Assembly: GCA_910587175.1 (NCBI GenBank) | Contig: CAJULH010000002.1 | Location: forward strand, 45,653 to 109,652 | Length of the DNA: 64,000 bases | Origin: Candidatus Gastranaerophilales bacterium | GTDB taxonomy: Bacteria > Cyanobacteriota > Vampirovibrionia > Gastranaerophilales > Gastranaerophilaceae | Reading direction: 5' to 3' | In this document: piece by piece, positions 1 to 8,863 of the stretch | Position numbering within the stretch: position 1 is the stretch's first letter | Layout: each line of letters begins with the position of its first letter | Translations under genes and position numbers: made by a program | Notes under the pieces: model-generated | Seen by the model: the letters and a program-made list of their open reading frames with translations, nothing else | What the model was told of the DNA's origin: nothing | The model's database searches: none

Positions 1-38
1 AAACGCAGATTATTCAAAATTTAAAGGTGTTGGAAAAA

Positions 39-701
39 ATGAAAATAAGTTCTATAAACCTTAATGGTTTAAACTTCGGAAAAACTATTATAGATAAATC
101 AAAAATAAGATCAACAGGATATGGAACACAAAATGTTTCATTTGTAGAATATGACCCGAAAAACTATGATGACAAACGCAGAATGCAGTGCATAGGCTTA
201 TATTGGGGCGAACATTCAAGACAAATGCAAGAATATGTAAGACGGCTTTCTTCAAATTTTGACAAGGCTGAAAATAATCCGGAATCAATGCAAAATAAAC
301 ATTTCTACGGTCTTGAAGATGAGGTTGGAAATACAATTGCAATCTCACAAACAACAGAAAGAAAAAAAGGATTATTTGGGGGTAAGTCCTACACGGAAAT
401 AGACTATATCCAAACAATACCGGATGAACAGTACACATCAAAAAGAAGAAGATATAAGGGTGTTGGCGAAACGCTTGTTGCACAAATAGTAAAAAACTCT
501 ATGCATAAAGGCAGCGAACTAGTTAAACTTACATCTATAAATGAGCATTTCTGGAAAGAGAGCGGATTTTTTGTATGCACAGCAGATTCCGCGGGTGAAT
601 ATCCGATAAGGCAAATAAACAAAGACGATTTTCAAGGCTATATTGACCATGTTGAAAAGAAAACAGCACCAAAACAAAATATCGTTGACATTTGGGGATA
701 A
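39..701 (+). CDS. GNAT-like acyltransferase-fold protein, lineage-specific N-terminus
   Basis: Seen: about 220 residues. The N-terminus (ISSINLNGLNFGK) closely resembles that of the small protein at 18914-19288 (INLNLYGLNFQK), and NVSF follows about 35 residues in. Near residues 145-165 RRYKGVGETLVAQIV looks like GNAT motif A (R-x-x-G-x-G/A), and NEHFWKESGFF looks like the last GNAT strand region. Start: an in-frame GTG lies at 27, but ATG 39 has AAGG about 11 bases upstream and gives the N-terminus shared with the other gene. Inference: an acetyltransferase-like fold; no substrate can be named. No signal peptide or membrane segment. The upstream flank is cut by the window edge, so an operon partner cannot be excluded. 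Confidence 0.55.
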   Translation: MKISSINLNGLNFGKTIIDKSKIRSTGYGTQNVSFVEYDPKNYDDKRRMQCIGLYWGEHSRQMQEYVRRLSSNFDKAENNPESMQNKHFYGLEDEVGNTIAISQTTERKKGLFGGKSYTEIDYIQTIPDEQYTSKRRRYKGVGETLVAQIVKNSMHKGSELVKLTSINEHFWKESGFFVCTADSAGEYPIRQINKDDFQGYIDHVEKKTAPKQNIVDIWG

Positions 702-814
702 TAAAAATTTTTCATTTAAATAATAACATATAGCTTTTAAAAAGCATATTTTCGGAAAAATCAAATTAGAACAATACAAAATAAAAACAGACACGCCGAA
801 TTTTGTTAAAGCCC

Positions 815-843
815 AGAAAACCGTTTAAACACCGGTTCTTTTG
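815..843. terminator. weak intrinsic terminator between convergent genes
   Basis: A 5-bp stem AACCG/CGGTT (819-823 and 833-837) is followed by CTTTTG on the plus strand and by TTTC on the minus strand. It sits between the convergent GNAT-like gene and the ABC ATPase gene. The stem is short, so support is modest. Confidence 0.35.
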
Positions 844-847
844 ATAA

Positions 848-1636
848 TTAATATACCTTTGGAATGGAATCAAGCAGAATTTTTGTATAATAATGCTTTG
901 GATTATTAAATATTTCCATTGTTTCGCCCGTTTCAACAATTTCACCCCTGTACATAATTGCAACTCTTGTACATAAATATTTCACAACATTTAAATCATG
1001 GGATATAAAAAGGTATGTCAGGTTAAATTTGTCTTTTAATTCAATCAAAAGGTTTATAATCTGAGCCTGTATGCTCACATCCAATGCAGAAACGGGTTCA
1101 TCTGCAACAACAAATTCCGGCTGCAAAATTAAAGCTCTTGCAATTGCAATTCTTTGCCTCTGTCCGCCTGAAAATTCATGCGGAAAACGCCCCAAATCAT
1201 CCCCGCTAAGCCCCGTCAGCCTTATAATATTTTCAAGCATATCAAGTCTTTGCTTTTTATCTTTAACACCATTTACAATCAAAGGTTCAAGCAAAATCTC
1301 TTTTATCTTCATCTTAGGATTCAGACTTGAATATGGATTTTGAAAAATTAGTCCGGTTTTTTTCCTGAAAAGTTTTGTGTCTTCTTTTGAAAAAGCTTCA
1401 ATGTTTTTACCGTCATAAAAAATTTCACCGCAATTTATATCTAAAAGCTTTAAAATACAATTTCCAAGTGTGGATTTCCCGCTGCCGGATTCTCCTACAA
1501 GCCCTATAATTTCACCCTTTTTAATATCAAGACTTACTCCCTTAAGAGCATATACGGGTTCTTTTTTTTCTCCCAAAAATCCGCCCTTGGTCTCAAAAGT
1601 TTTATGAACATTTTTGATTTCTATAAGGTTTTCCAT
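848..1636 (-). CDS. Oligopeptide/dipeptide ABC transporter ATP-binding protein (OppF/DppF type)
   Basis: ATPase subunit that would power import of peptides or nickel-type ligands through an Opp/Dpp permease. Seen: Walker A GESGSGKST near residue 48, Q-loop FQNPYSSLNPKM (typical of the Opp/Dpp ATPases), signature FSGGQRQR, Walker B VVADEPVSALD, and switch FISHDLNVVKYL. After that comes the YRGEIVETG stretch and a PKHYYTK tail, as in OppF/DppF C-termini. Length (262 aa from the chosen ATG) is short for the family, which often carries a longer cysteine-bearing tail. Start: an ATG 30 bases further upstream exists without a ribosome site; the internal ATG preceded by AAAGAAG is preferred. No permease or binding-protein gene lies next to it here. 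Confidence 0.9.
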   Translation of the reverse strand: MENLIEIKNVHKTFETKGGFLGEKKEPVYALKGVSLDIKKGEIIGLVGESGSGKSTLGNCILKLLDINCGEIFYDGKNIEAFSKEDTKLFRKKTGLIFQNPYSSLNPKMKIKEILLEPLIVNGVKDKKQRLDMLENIIRLTGLSGDDLGRFPHEFSGGQRQRIAIARALILQPEFVVADEPVSALDVSIQAQIINLLIELKDKFNLTYLFISHDLNVVKYLCTRVAIMYRGEIVETGETMEIFNNPKHYYTKILLDSIPKVY

Positions 1637-1705
1637 ATCTTCTTTTTTAACATATTTTAACCTCATTTTCTATAGGAAATCAGAATGTCAAAAAGGACAA
1701 AATAA

Positions 1706-1733
1706 AAAGCCCAAAAAAGGTAAAACGGGCTTT
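1706..1733 (-). terminator. intrinsic terminator of the sigma factor gene
   Basis: AAAGCCC/GGGCTTT stem with a loop of about 14 bases. Read on the minus strand it is followed by TTTTTATTTTG, directly after the sigma gene stop at 1762. Confidence 0.75.
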
Positions 1734-1761
1734 GTTTATCGTGTATTTGGCATAAAAACTC

Positions 1762-2778
1762 TTATGATAAATAATTTTTGAGTTCAGCCGTCTCTTTTGC
1801 CTTCCTCAGTTTTTTTAGCGCCTCTCCTTCAATTTGCCTTATCCTCTCCTTTGAAAATCCTAAAATCTTTCCAAGTTCTTCAAGCGTTTTTGTCTTACGA
1901 CCGGAAATTCCAAACCGGTTAATTAATATGAATCTTTCCTTTTCAGATAAAATATCCAGAGCCTTTAGGATATCTTTATATAAAAATTCCTTTTCTGTCT
2001 TGATATCAGGCATCTTTCCTATGTCATCTTTTATATAATCTTCAAGGCAAAGATCTTGTGCTACAGGCGTATCAAGACTCACAGGCTCTTTTATCATAGC
2101 TTTTTTTGCAGTCTGCACTTTCTTGATATCCATTTTCAGATAATCTGCAAGTTCGTTGTCATCAGGTTCCCTTCCCAAATCCACACTCAGTTTCACTATT
2201 GCTCTTTTCAGGGCTCTTATCTTATCGCTCATATGCACGGGAATTCTTATTGTCCTTGAATTGTTTGCAATAGCCCTTATAATGGTTTGTTTTATCCACC
2301 ATGTAGCATAGGTTGAAAATTTAAATCCCTTAGTATAATCAAACCTTTCTGCCGCCTTAATCAAACCCAAAGACCCCTCCTGAACCAAATCCATAAACAA
2401 AATTCCCTGCCCTGTGTATTTTTTTGCAATTGATACAACAAGCCTTAAATTTGCCTGAATGAGTTTTTTCCTTGCAATCTTTGCCTCTTTCTTTGTACCC
2501 TCTTTGATTGCCTTGCCTATCATTGTTTCATTTGTTCTGTTTAAAAGTTTTATCTTTCCAATATCCTTTAAATACATCTGTAAAATTTCATCTTTATTTG
2601 CAATTGTATTAAAGGTTTTAATTTCTTCTCCGTTCTCTTCATTTTCACTATCGCCTGGCTCGCAGTTTAAATATTCATATTCATCAAAATAAACGTTTTT
2701 ATTTAACGCGTTATTATTCATTAATAATTCCTCCAGCTCCCTTTTTGAAATTTTTACAACTCTTTTCAAACTTCTCAT
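1762..2778 (-). CDS. RNA polymerase sigma-70 family factor (RpoD/SigA or cyanobacterial group 2 type)
   Basis: Promoter-recognition subunit of RNA polymerase. Seen in order: region 1.2 (DEILQMYLKDIGKIKLL, about residues 63-80), region 2 (LIQANLRLVVSIAKKY, GLIKAAERFDYTKGFKFSTYATWWI, about 107-165), region 3 (residues about 170-250), and region 4 ending in SKERIRQIEGEALKKLR. No region 1.1 is present, as in group 2 sigma factors and many cyanobacterial types. Start: 2778 keeps a protein-like N-terminus (SKRELEELL). An internal ATG at 2721 has GGAGGA in front, but those bases also encode the E-L-E-E run, so this may be chance. Divergent from the gene at 2844 over a 65-bp shared promoter region. 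Whether it is the primary sigma cannot be told from this window. Confidence 0.9.
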   Translation of the reverse strand: MRSLKRVVKISKRELEELLMNNNALNKNVYFDEYEYLNCEPGDSENEENGEEIKTFNTIANKDEILQMYLKDIGKIKLLNRTNETMIGKAIKEGTKKEAKIARKKLIQANLRLVVSIAKKYTGQGILFMDLVQEGSLGLIKAAERFDYTKGFKFSTYATWWIKQTIIRAIANNSRTIRIPVHMSDKIRALKRAIVKLSVDLGREPDDNELADYLKMDIKKVQTAKKAMIKEPVSLDTPVAQDLCLEDYIKDDIGKMPDIKTEKEFLYKDILKALDILSEKERFILINRFGISGRKTKTLEELGKILGFSKERIRQIEGEALKKLRKAKETAELKNYLS

Positions 2779-2830
2779 TCTATTTGACGTTTAAAAATTA
2801 ATTATGTTTCCATTATCTTAAAAATTAGTG

Positions 2831-2843
2831 TATAATAGGCTGT
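2831..2843 (+). promoter_or_regulatory. -10 box just before the start codon (leaderless promoter)
   Basis: TATAAT at 2831-2836 leaves only 7 bases before the ATG at 2844, and no Shine-Dalgarno is present. Transcription should therefore begin at or next to the start codon. Confidence 0.55.
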
Positions 2844-3650
2844 ATGAAAGTTTTTAAACTATTTTGTTTATTGGGGTTTATCTTCATTTTTCAATCTGCA
2901 GTACATTCTGCCGATTTAACATTCACAACAATTTCTGATGCAGGCATAAAATCAGACAGAATAGAAAATTCTATGACCCCGTCCATTAAAAAACTGCTCA
3001 GTGCAAAGGATAATATAAACCATTCAGGCAGTAAATTTGTTGTATTTCTTGGCAATAACATTGCAAAGGCAGAAAAATATGACCTTGTAATGTTCTCTAA
3101 AATAATAAATAAAATTTCAAAACCTGTCTATGCAGGGATAGGAAACCAGGACATTCAAAGAGTTAAAGATTTGGATAAAATAGAATATTACAGATTATTA
3201 AACAAATATTCAAAAAACAAAGTATCAAAGATTCCCTGTGTAAAAAAAATTGACGGATTTGTATTCATCTTTATGGACGGTATAAATGAAACAGTTCCTA
3301 TGCCAAAAGGATATTTTAAGGATAAAGAACTGATATTTTTAGAAAACACTCTAAAAAAATATATGGACAAAGATGTAATAATAATTCAGCATTTTCCTTT
3401 GTATAATGGCAAAGAAGAAAACGGTACACTATATAACGCAGAGCCGTATAAAAATCTGCTTTCACAATATAAAAATGTAAAGGCAATAATTTCAGGACAT
3501 ACAAATTCTGATTTTGAAGGCGAAGATGAAAACAGAATAAAACATATAAGCGTACCATCACTTGCAAAATCAGGCGAGTATAAAGTAATAAACATTAAAA
3601 CTACAGGTGAAACTGTTTCAATAAAAACAAAGATAATCAGTGTAGAATAA
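2844..3650 (+). CDS. Secreted calcineurin-like phosphoesterase homologue with degenerate metal sites
   Basis: Seen: N-terminal signal peptide (hydrophobic stretch ending about AVHSAD), then the motif order of the metallophosphoesterase fold. Almost every metal ligand is altered: ISDAG where D-x-H is expected, FLGNNIA where G-D is expected, GIGNQD where GNH[D/E] is expected, IIQHFPLY (His kept), and ISGHTNSD where GH-x-H is expected. Known: the family hydrolyses phosphate esters with a two-metal centre. Inference: probably an extracytoplasmic pseudoenzyme or a protein with changed chemistry. It is followed after 11 bases by the ArnT-like gene with a perfect ribosome site, so the two are probably cotranscribed and may both act at the envelope. 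Confidence 0.6.
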   Translation: MKVFKLFCLLGFIFIFQSAVHSADLTFTTISDAGIKSDRIENSMTPSIKKLLSAKDNINHSGSKFVVFLGNNIAKAEKYDLVMFSKIINKISKPVYAGIGNQDIQRVKDLDKIEYYRLLNKYSKNKVSKIPCVKKIDGFVFIFMDGINETVPMPKGYFKDKELIFLENTLKKYMDKDVIIIQHFPLYNGKEENGTLYNAEPYKNLLSQYKNVKAIISGHTNSDFEGEDENRIKHISVPSLAKSGEYKVINIKTTGETVSIKTKIISVE

Positions 3651-3661
3651 AGGAGGATAAA

Positions 3662-5398
3662 GTGACAGGCTCTTTTTGCGATTTGATTAAAAAGATAAAA
3701 GATTTTATCACAAAATATGCAAACTTCTTTTGCATATTATCTATTTTATTATTCGGGTATTTGTTCCTGTTTTTAAACCTTGGCTCATACAGGCTCATAG
3801 ATATTGATGAAACAAGATATATTAATATTGCCCGTGCCATGTTTTTAAACGGAGATTTTATTACCCCGCACCTGAATTTTGAAGCCTTCCTTGAAAAACC
3901 TCCTCTCTTCTATTGGCTTACAGTTTTGTCTTATAAAATTTTTGGCAGCACAGATGAATTTGCTTCAAGATTTCCTGTGGCTCTGTCCACCTTTTTAATT
4001 GTTTTTGGGACATATTTCTTTGGGAAAAAAGCTCTGGGCTCTAAAATTTACGGACTTGTATCCGCTATGATTTTATTGTCTTCCATATGGGTCGGACTTT
4101 TTTCACATATTGCAATTCTAGATGCAGGATTTATGGCACTCACTGCAGCATCCATATATTGTGCGGTTATCACGCTTTTTAACGTTAAAGAAGAAAATAA
4201 AAAATACTTCTGGTATCTTTCATACGCTTTTATGGGTTTAAGTGTTCTTCAAAAAGGACTTATAGGAATCATTCTTCCTGTTATGGTAATTGCACTTACA
4301 TTTATTGCCCTAAATAAGGCAAAAGAGCTTATAAAACCTGCAAATATCATCCCGGGAATTATTGTATTTCTTCTTATAAGCCTTCCATGGCATATTTTAG
4401 TGTATAAAGCAAACGGTCAGGCATTTATAAATGACTATTTCATAAAACATCACTTTGCAAGATTTTTAAATTCTTCAATGGGACTTGGCAGAAAACAACC
4501 GTTTTTATTCTATATCCCGATTCTGCTTGCAGCCTTTATGCCTTGGACTTTTTCGTTTATATCCGTACTTATCAGGGGAATAAAATCTTTAATGAAAGAT
4601 TTCAAATCTACAAAATCTTTCAGGCAGATATTCTCAAATGATACAAACGACAGAAAGCTTTTAATATTTGCAACAATTTATCTTTTCTCAATTTTAATAT
4701 TCTTCAGCATATCATCCACAAAGCTTCCAACTTATATTTTGCCTTTATTCCCGGCTTTGTCATTAATTACAGGATATTATTGGTGGGGATATATTGCAGA
4801 CAACAAATTTGAAAAAGGTATAAAAATTTCTACAATAGTTAGCGCCGTATTTTTCATATTATTTGGAATTGCAGGAGCTTTAGCGCTTTGTGTACTTTCA
4901 GGAGAAAATCTTCTCTATGCACAAAACGCCGATGGTTTCAGAATGCTTATGTCATCGTGGTTAATCATAATATCGTTGATTACACTCCTTTGCCTGATTT
5001 CAAAGAACAGAAGTCTTTTATTCATTGCAAATGTAATTTTGATGCTTGGCGTTTCAATAATTACAAGCGGCAAGATTTTAAGCTATACAACAACATTCGG
5101 ACAAACAGAACTTGAACAATACGCAGACAAAGCACAAATGGTCTCAGGCTCAAAACTTGTAACTATGGGTTTTGGTAAAAAATACAGTATTTTAAGTAAG
5201 TTTGATAATAAGGTTTACTACATTATAGAAGTTGATAATGAAGGATATAATGCACTTACAGCCATAAAAAATGAGGCTGAAAAAGAAGGTTCGCCCGTTT
5301 ATTTAATTACAAAGAAAAAAGTACAGTATCCGCCTGAAATCCTTAAGGGCTTTAAAAAGCTTGAAGAAGGTCAAAAATATGAGCTTTATATGAGGTAA
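3662..5398 (+). CDS. ArnT/PMT-family (GT39/GT83) integral membrane glycosyltransferase
   Basis: Transfers a sugar from a polyprenyl-phosphate carrier onto an envelope acceptor (lipid A, protein or glycan) on the outer face of the inner membrane. Seen: 578 aa with about 11-12 hydrophobic segments. The first periplasmic loop carries the acidic motif YRLIDIDETRYINIARAM followed by FEKPPLFYWL-like residues (LEKPPLFYWLT), both hallmarks of ArnT-type enzymes, and there is a soluble C-terminal tail. Start: GTG at 3662, fixed by GGAGG 7 bases upstream. It follows the degenerate phosphoesterase by 11 bases. The acceptor cannot be told from sequence alone. Confidence 0.85.
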   Translation: MTGSFCDLIKKIKDFITKYANFFCILSILLFGYLFLFLNLGSYRLIDIDETRYINIARAMFLNGDFITPHLNFEAFLEKPPLFYWLTVLSYKIFGSTDEFASRFPVALSTFLIVFGTYFFGKKALGSKIYGLVSAMILLSSIWVGLFSHIAILDAGFMALTAASIYCAVITLFNVKEENKKYFWYLSYAFMGLSVLQKGLIGIILPVMVIALTFIALNKAKELIKPANIIPGIIVFLLISLPWHILVYKANGQAFINDYFIKHHFARFLNSSMGLGRKQPFLFYIPILLAAFMPWTFSFISVLIRGIKSLMKDFKSTKSFRQIFSNDTNDRKLLIFATIYLFSILIFFSISSTKLPTYILPLFPALSLITGYYWWGYIADNKFEKGIKISTIVSAVFFILFGIAGALALCVLSGENLLYAQNADGFRMLMSSWLIIISLITLLCLISKNRSLLFIANVILMLGVSIITSGKILSYTTTFGQTELEQYADKAQMVSGSKLVTMGFGKKYSILSKFDNKVYYIIEVDNEGYNALTAIKNEAEKEGSPVYLITKKKVQYPPEILKGFKKLEEGQKYELYMR

Positions 5399-5428
5399 CA
5401 TTATAATAGAGCAGTATAAAAGGCAATT

Positions 5429-5455
5429 AAAACCTCCAAAATTTTGGAGGTTTTT
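5429..5455. terminator. bidirectional intrinsic terminator
   Basis: AAACCTCC/GGAGGTTT stem with T-runs on both sides. It lies between the convergent ArnT-like gene and the U32-like gene. Confidence 0.85.
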
Positions 5456-5456
5456 G

Positions 5457-7166
5457 CTATTTTAAACCTGTCTTTATTTCTGCATTTTTTCTTACTGCAC
5501 ACAGAAAATTCCTCAAAATCCTCGGAAGCAGAGTGGAATGTATTGCAAGAAAATCTATTACAAATTCGTTTATGCCAACTTCTTCATAATATGAAATTTT
5601 ATCAAAATTTTGCTTGATATCCGCTTCAAACATATGCATTTTGCAAAAACCGTCTACAACAAAAGGTAAAATTTTATTCAATGAGGGATCTTTAACAGAC
5701 CAATGCCCGCGATGGCATGGTGCAGAGCAGGTAAGCCTTGAAACCACCGCAGAGTTGCAGTTTAAAGGACAGAGCCCTAGGCTTTCCACCCTTTTACCGC
5801 CTGCAATCTGAATTTTTCTTGTTCTTATTATCTTTTTTGTCTTTTTAATGCATTTAATAATATTTTCCTCATCTCCAAGGGAAGAAAAATCAAGCGCATC
5901 AATGGGGTTCAAATTTGAAAGACATTTTATTGAATAGCTGTTTAAAAGATTTATCCCGCCGCCTATTTCAACAGGTGTAGCCTGAAATTCGGAATCATTC
6001 ATCTTTGCCCAGAAAAAACCAATATTGTTTATTACAACAGTTTTTGGCTTAGGTTCAGTCAGGCAGAGCATCTTTACAATTTCATACACCCTTTCAAAAT
6101 CCCGCTCAATTAAAATCCTTGGGGTTGAAATATTAAGCCCCATCTTGAATTCCGTACAAAAATCTCGGGCACGGTTCACCAGTTCTTCAAAAGGAATTGT
6201 GGACAAATCCACAGTGGATGCTACTTCCCCGTATTCTATAGAATTTACAGGATTAAAACCTGTAGTTTTTATGAATTTTCGAAGCTCTTTAAACTGCTCC
6301 AGGCTTGAAAGCCTTAAATTCAATTTTGGAAGTTTCAGCTTTGAATAATCAAAATCCTTGTCTATCCTTTTGCACTTTATCTTCCAATCATATTTTTGAA
6401 TATAGTTTGCAAACTTAAAATCCTCTCCTGTTGCAGAAACTATTTCTCCCGAAAAATGACTTGTTTTATAAAAACTTTTTCTCACATGTTTAAAAGGAAG
6501 CTTTTGCTCCTTAAACATCTTTGGTTTGTCCAAAATCTTTTCAATAAGCTTTATACCATCTAAAATCTCATCTGATGTTGAAAATTTACCCTTAATTACA
6601 ACATAGCTTATAGCCTTTGATTTTATAAGATCATCCGCAAAATAAGGAAGGTTATCCGTATCCACAGCAAGAGGGATTTTTGCGTATTTACTTATCTTTT
6701 CAATATTTTTAAGATAAACCTCTTCTGTAATAATTAAACCGTCAATTTTATGGAACATCTCCATAAACTCCACCCCTGAAAGATTATGAATATCAAAATA
6801 GGAGTCAATAATTACCTTAAAGGGTAAATCCATGGTTTTTATGATTTCCAAAATCCCGTAAGAATTTACAAATATGCCGTCAATTTCAGTGGTGGTAAGA
6901 AATTCTATAAATTTCTTTGTAATATTTACATCTTCTTCTGTTATTGAATGTTTAAAATTTACATAAATTTTAGAACCGGTTTTTTTTGCAGCATCAATAT
7001 ATTCATTTATATATTCAAACGTTCCGCCCGGACCATTCGGACCTTCAGGTGTATTTTTCATAAAGCGGTGATGATAAACATAAAACTCCCTGCATTTCAC
7101 CTTTTTTGTAAAATTTAAAATATCACAGGGGCGCTTTATGGGTGATACAACAAAAATCTCTTTCAT
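5457..7166 (-). CDS. Peptidase U32-like (TIM-barrel, cysteine-cluster) protein
   Basis: Seen: about 569 aa with two barrel-like halves and, near residues 465-495, the cysteine pattern GLCPLNCNSAVV-x-TCSAPCHRGHW. This resembles the Fe-S/cysteine region of U32-family proteins (YegQ/TrhP, UbiU/UbiV groups). Known: several U32 members act in hydroxylation of tRNA or ubiquinone rather than as peptidases. Inference: a U32-superfamily enzyme of unknown substrate, divergent from the named subfamilies. Start: ATG 7166 rather than the TTG 36 bases upstream, because that TTG is the first part of a TTGACT -35-like box. Confidence 0.55.
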   Translation of the reverse strand: MKEIFVVSPIKRPCDILNFTKKVKCREFYVYHHRFMKNTPEGPNGPGGTFEYINEYIDAAKKTGSKIYVNFKHSITEEDVNITKKFIEFLTTTEIDGIFVNSYGILEIIKTMDLPFKVIIDSYFDIHNLSGVEFMEMFHKIDGLIITEEVYLKNIEKISKYAKIPLAVDTDNLPYFADDLIKSKAISYVVIKGKFSTSDEILDGIKLIEKILDKPKMFKEQKLPFKHVRKSFYKTSHFSGEIVSATGEDFKFANYIQKYDWKIKCKRIDKDFDYSKLKLPKLNLRLSSLEQFKELRKFIKTTGFNPVNSIEYGEVASTVDLSTIPFEELVNRARDFCTEFKMGLNISTPRILIERDFERVYEIVKMLCLTEPKPKTVVINNIGFFWAKMNDSEFQATPVEIGGGINLLNSYSIKCLSNLNPIDALDFSSLGDEENIIKCIKKTKKIIRTRKIQIAGGKRVESLGLCPLNCNSAVVSRLTCSAPCHRGHWSVKDPSLNKILPFVVDGFCKMHMFEADIKQNFDKISYYEEVGINEFVIDFLAIHSTLLPRILRNFLCAVRKNAEIKTGLK

Positions 7167-7173
7167 AAAGTCT

Positions 7174-7202
7174 ATGGTATAGATTTCACTATATAAAGTC
7201 AA
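7174..7202 (-). promoter_or_regulatory. promoter of the U32-like gene, nearly leaderless
   Basis: TTGACT at 7197-7202 with TACCAT (17-bp spacing) or TATACC (15-bp spacing) downstream. Transcription would begin within a few bases of the ATG at 7166. No ribosome-binding site is present. Confidence 0.4.
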
Positions 7203-7229
7203 GAAATTTCAACAAATTCAGACGGAAAT

Positions 7230-8486
7230 TTATTTTTCACCGTTTCGATACCCTATTCCTGCCCTATAGCCTGAAATAGTGTACATTAAAGGAAGCATCG
7301 GTTCTATCCATTTAAACCCTGAAAGCACACCTGCTGTTGCAATATCATCCGTGTGCAATGCCATATCTAAAAGCTCCGGTTTTCTTTCATTATAAAGACC
7401 TTTATGGTGCTTTTTATGATGATGTTTAAGTCCGTGATTATTGTGTTGTTTTACAGTATCATTTGATGGCATTTTAAAATTTTCAAACCCTTTTTGTTTT
7501 GACGTAAAGGTATTCAAACTGTCTGCAAGATAGGGATTCCAGACGGGTTTAAGCTCTGTATTTGTACCTTTTTTCTTGTCAAATATCGGGTCTAAAACCT
7601 TTTTGCCTATGAAATTTGCCACAAAACTGCCGCCCATAATGCCTGTCACAAATATGCCGCCCATAATGACCCCAAGTTTTTTTAAGGGGGTTAAAGATTT
7701 TATAACCCCGGCTTTTTGAAGTCTTTCCGCCCCAAAAAGCGCACCTGCAGCACCCACATTGCACATAAAAATATTTGCTAAAAACTGGTATGCCCCCTCT
7801 TTTATTTTATTTGAAGAGTTTTCGGGGGTGTTTTCTTTTGTAATTTTTTCTGCAGCAATACCGCTTAAAACTCCTGAAACAACGGGCATAAGCCCCAAAA
7901 CAGAAAGTCTTCCTGTTTCTTCAAAAATCTCTCTTGCATTTAAATCTTCTTTTTTTGAAAAAAGTGTTTCCAGAAGTTCTTCTTTAGCTTTCAGGCAAGC
8001 GACGTCTTGTCCTTTGGTTATATCTGCGCCTCTGCCTGTAATATTTTCCATATTTAAAATGGTTTCCGTATCTTTAACATTTAAAAGCCTCGTTTTAGCT
8101 TTTTGGAGCACATTTGAAACATTTTTTGGCACATTATTATTTTTCAAAAATTTATCCACAACCTCATTTTGGTTTTTTAAAATTCCATCCTTACTTCGAA
8201 CGTTTACAAGACCTTTCAAAAGCTGTTTTCCACCTGAAAGACCACTTCTGCCAAAACCTGCAGGCATTTTCAGTCCAAATGCACTTATTAAAGAAGTCCC
8301 GACAACAGTACTTAAAATTACGGCATTTTTAATTCCTCTGTTTTTTCTCTCCTCCTTTGGAGTTTTAAAAGTATCATAAATTCCATAGGTAAAGGCTGCA
8401 GCAGCAAGAATTTTAGGGGTTTTATCCTTAAGTTTGCTTATTAAAAGCGGCTGGTCTAATGTTTTTCCGATGGCAGATATATTCAT
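7230..8486 (-). CDS. Unrecognised membrane protein with a histidine-rich cytoplasmic or periplasmic stretch
   Basis: Not recognised. About 418 aa from the ATG preceded by AAGGA. Several hydrophobic, glycine/alanine-rich segments are visible (PKILAAAAFTYGIY, AVILSTVVGTSLISAFGL, LGLMPVVSGVLSGIAA, LGVIMGGIFVTGIMGGSFVANFIG). A histidine-rich run HNNHGLKHHHKKHHKG lies about 65 residues from the end, suggesting metal binding. The general look (several weak membrane spans, basic linkers) is like the two HEMGH proteins near 57-60 kb, but no HExxH is seen. It is preceded by a long leader with its own strong promoter. Confidence 0.6.
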   Translation of the reverse strand: MNISAIGKTLDQPLLISKLKDKTPKILAAAAFTYGIYDTFKTPKEERKNRGIKNAVILSTVVGTSLISAFGLKMPAGFGRSGLSGGKQLLKGLVNVRSKDGILKNQNEVVDKFLKNNNVPKNVSNVLQKAKTRLLNVKDTETILNMENITGRGADITKGQDVACLKAKEELLETLFSKKEDLNAREIFEETGRLSVLGLMPVVSGVLSGIAAEKITKENTPENSSNKIKEGAYQFLANIFMCNVGAAGALFGAERLQKAGVIKSLTPLKKLGVIMGGIFVTGIMGGSFVANFIGKKVLDPIFDKKKGTNTELKPVWNPYLADSLNTFTSKQKGFENFKMPSNDTVKQHNNHGLKHHHKKHHKGLYNERKPELLDMALHTDDIATAGVLSGFKWIEPMLPLMYTISGYRAGIGYRNGEK

Positions 8487-8696
8487 ATAAATTTTCCTTA
8501 TTTTATATTTGGATTGTACCCAGATAAAATTCCGGTTTTCGGATGTTATCGGGCTTTGTATAAGGCTGGCTTGCTGCATCCCGGCTTCTTTGCCAGATTT
8601 TTACCAAAGATTTCAGGCTTGCAAAATTCTTCTGCTATAAACTTCATGCAGCAGAGTTTCCCTGTTTGCAAACCTTTGTTAGCTTCGCCTAACAAT
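8487..8696 (-). promoter_or_regulatory. long 5' leader with complementary segments
   Basis: Between the promoter at 8703-8730 and the ATG at 8486 lie about 210 transcribed bases without a convincing gene. On the minus strand they contain GTTAG-GCGAAG-CTAAC (hairpin at the 5' end), a perfect GTTTGCAAAC palindrome, CTGCT/AGCAG pairing, and a competing TGCTGCAT/ATGCAGCA pairing. A 33-codon reading frame starts within it. This could be a regulatory leader; no known riboswitch class is recognised. Confidence 0.35.
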
Positions 8697-8702
8697 AAAA
8701 TT

Positions 8703-8730
8703 ATTATAAATAAACCAAAAAGTTTGTCAA
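8703..8730 (-). promoter_or_regulatory. sigma-70 type promoter
   Basis: On the minus strand TTGACA (8725-8730), 16-bp spacer, TATAAT (8703-8708). It is a near-consensus promoter reading toward the membrane protein gene at 7230-8486. Confidence 0.65.
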
Positions 8731-8863
8731 CCCTAACAAAAAATAAACTTGTTTTGGGGCAGCACCCGTTTTTTATTAATCCGAAATTTTCAACCACAGC
8801 CGGCATTGGAAACAAGCATAAGAAATTTATCCGGTTTGAAAGCTGGAAATTACACCTGCAAAT

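Noticed and set aside
2664..2721. Shorter start (ATG 2721) for the sigma factor
   Set aside because: The GGAGGA in front is also the coding sequence for Glu-Glu in a protein-like N-terminus, so the longer form was kept; the matter is not settled.
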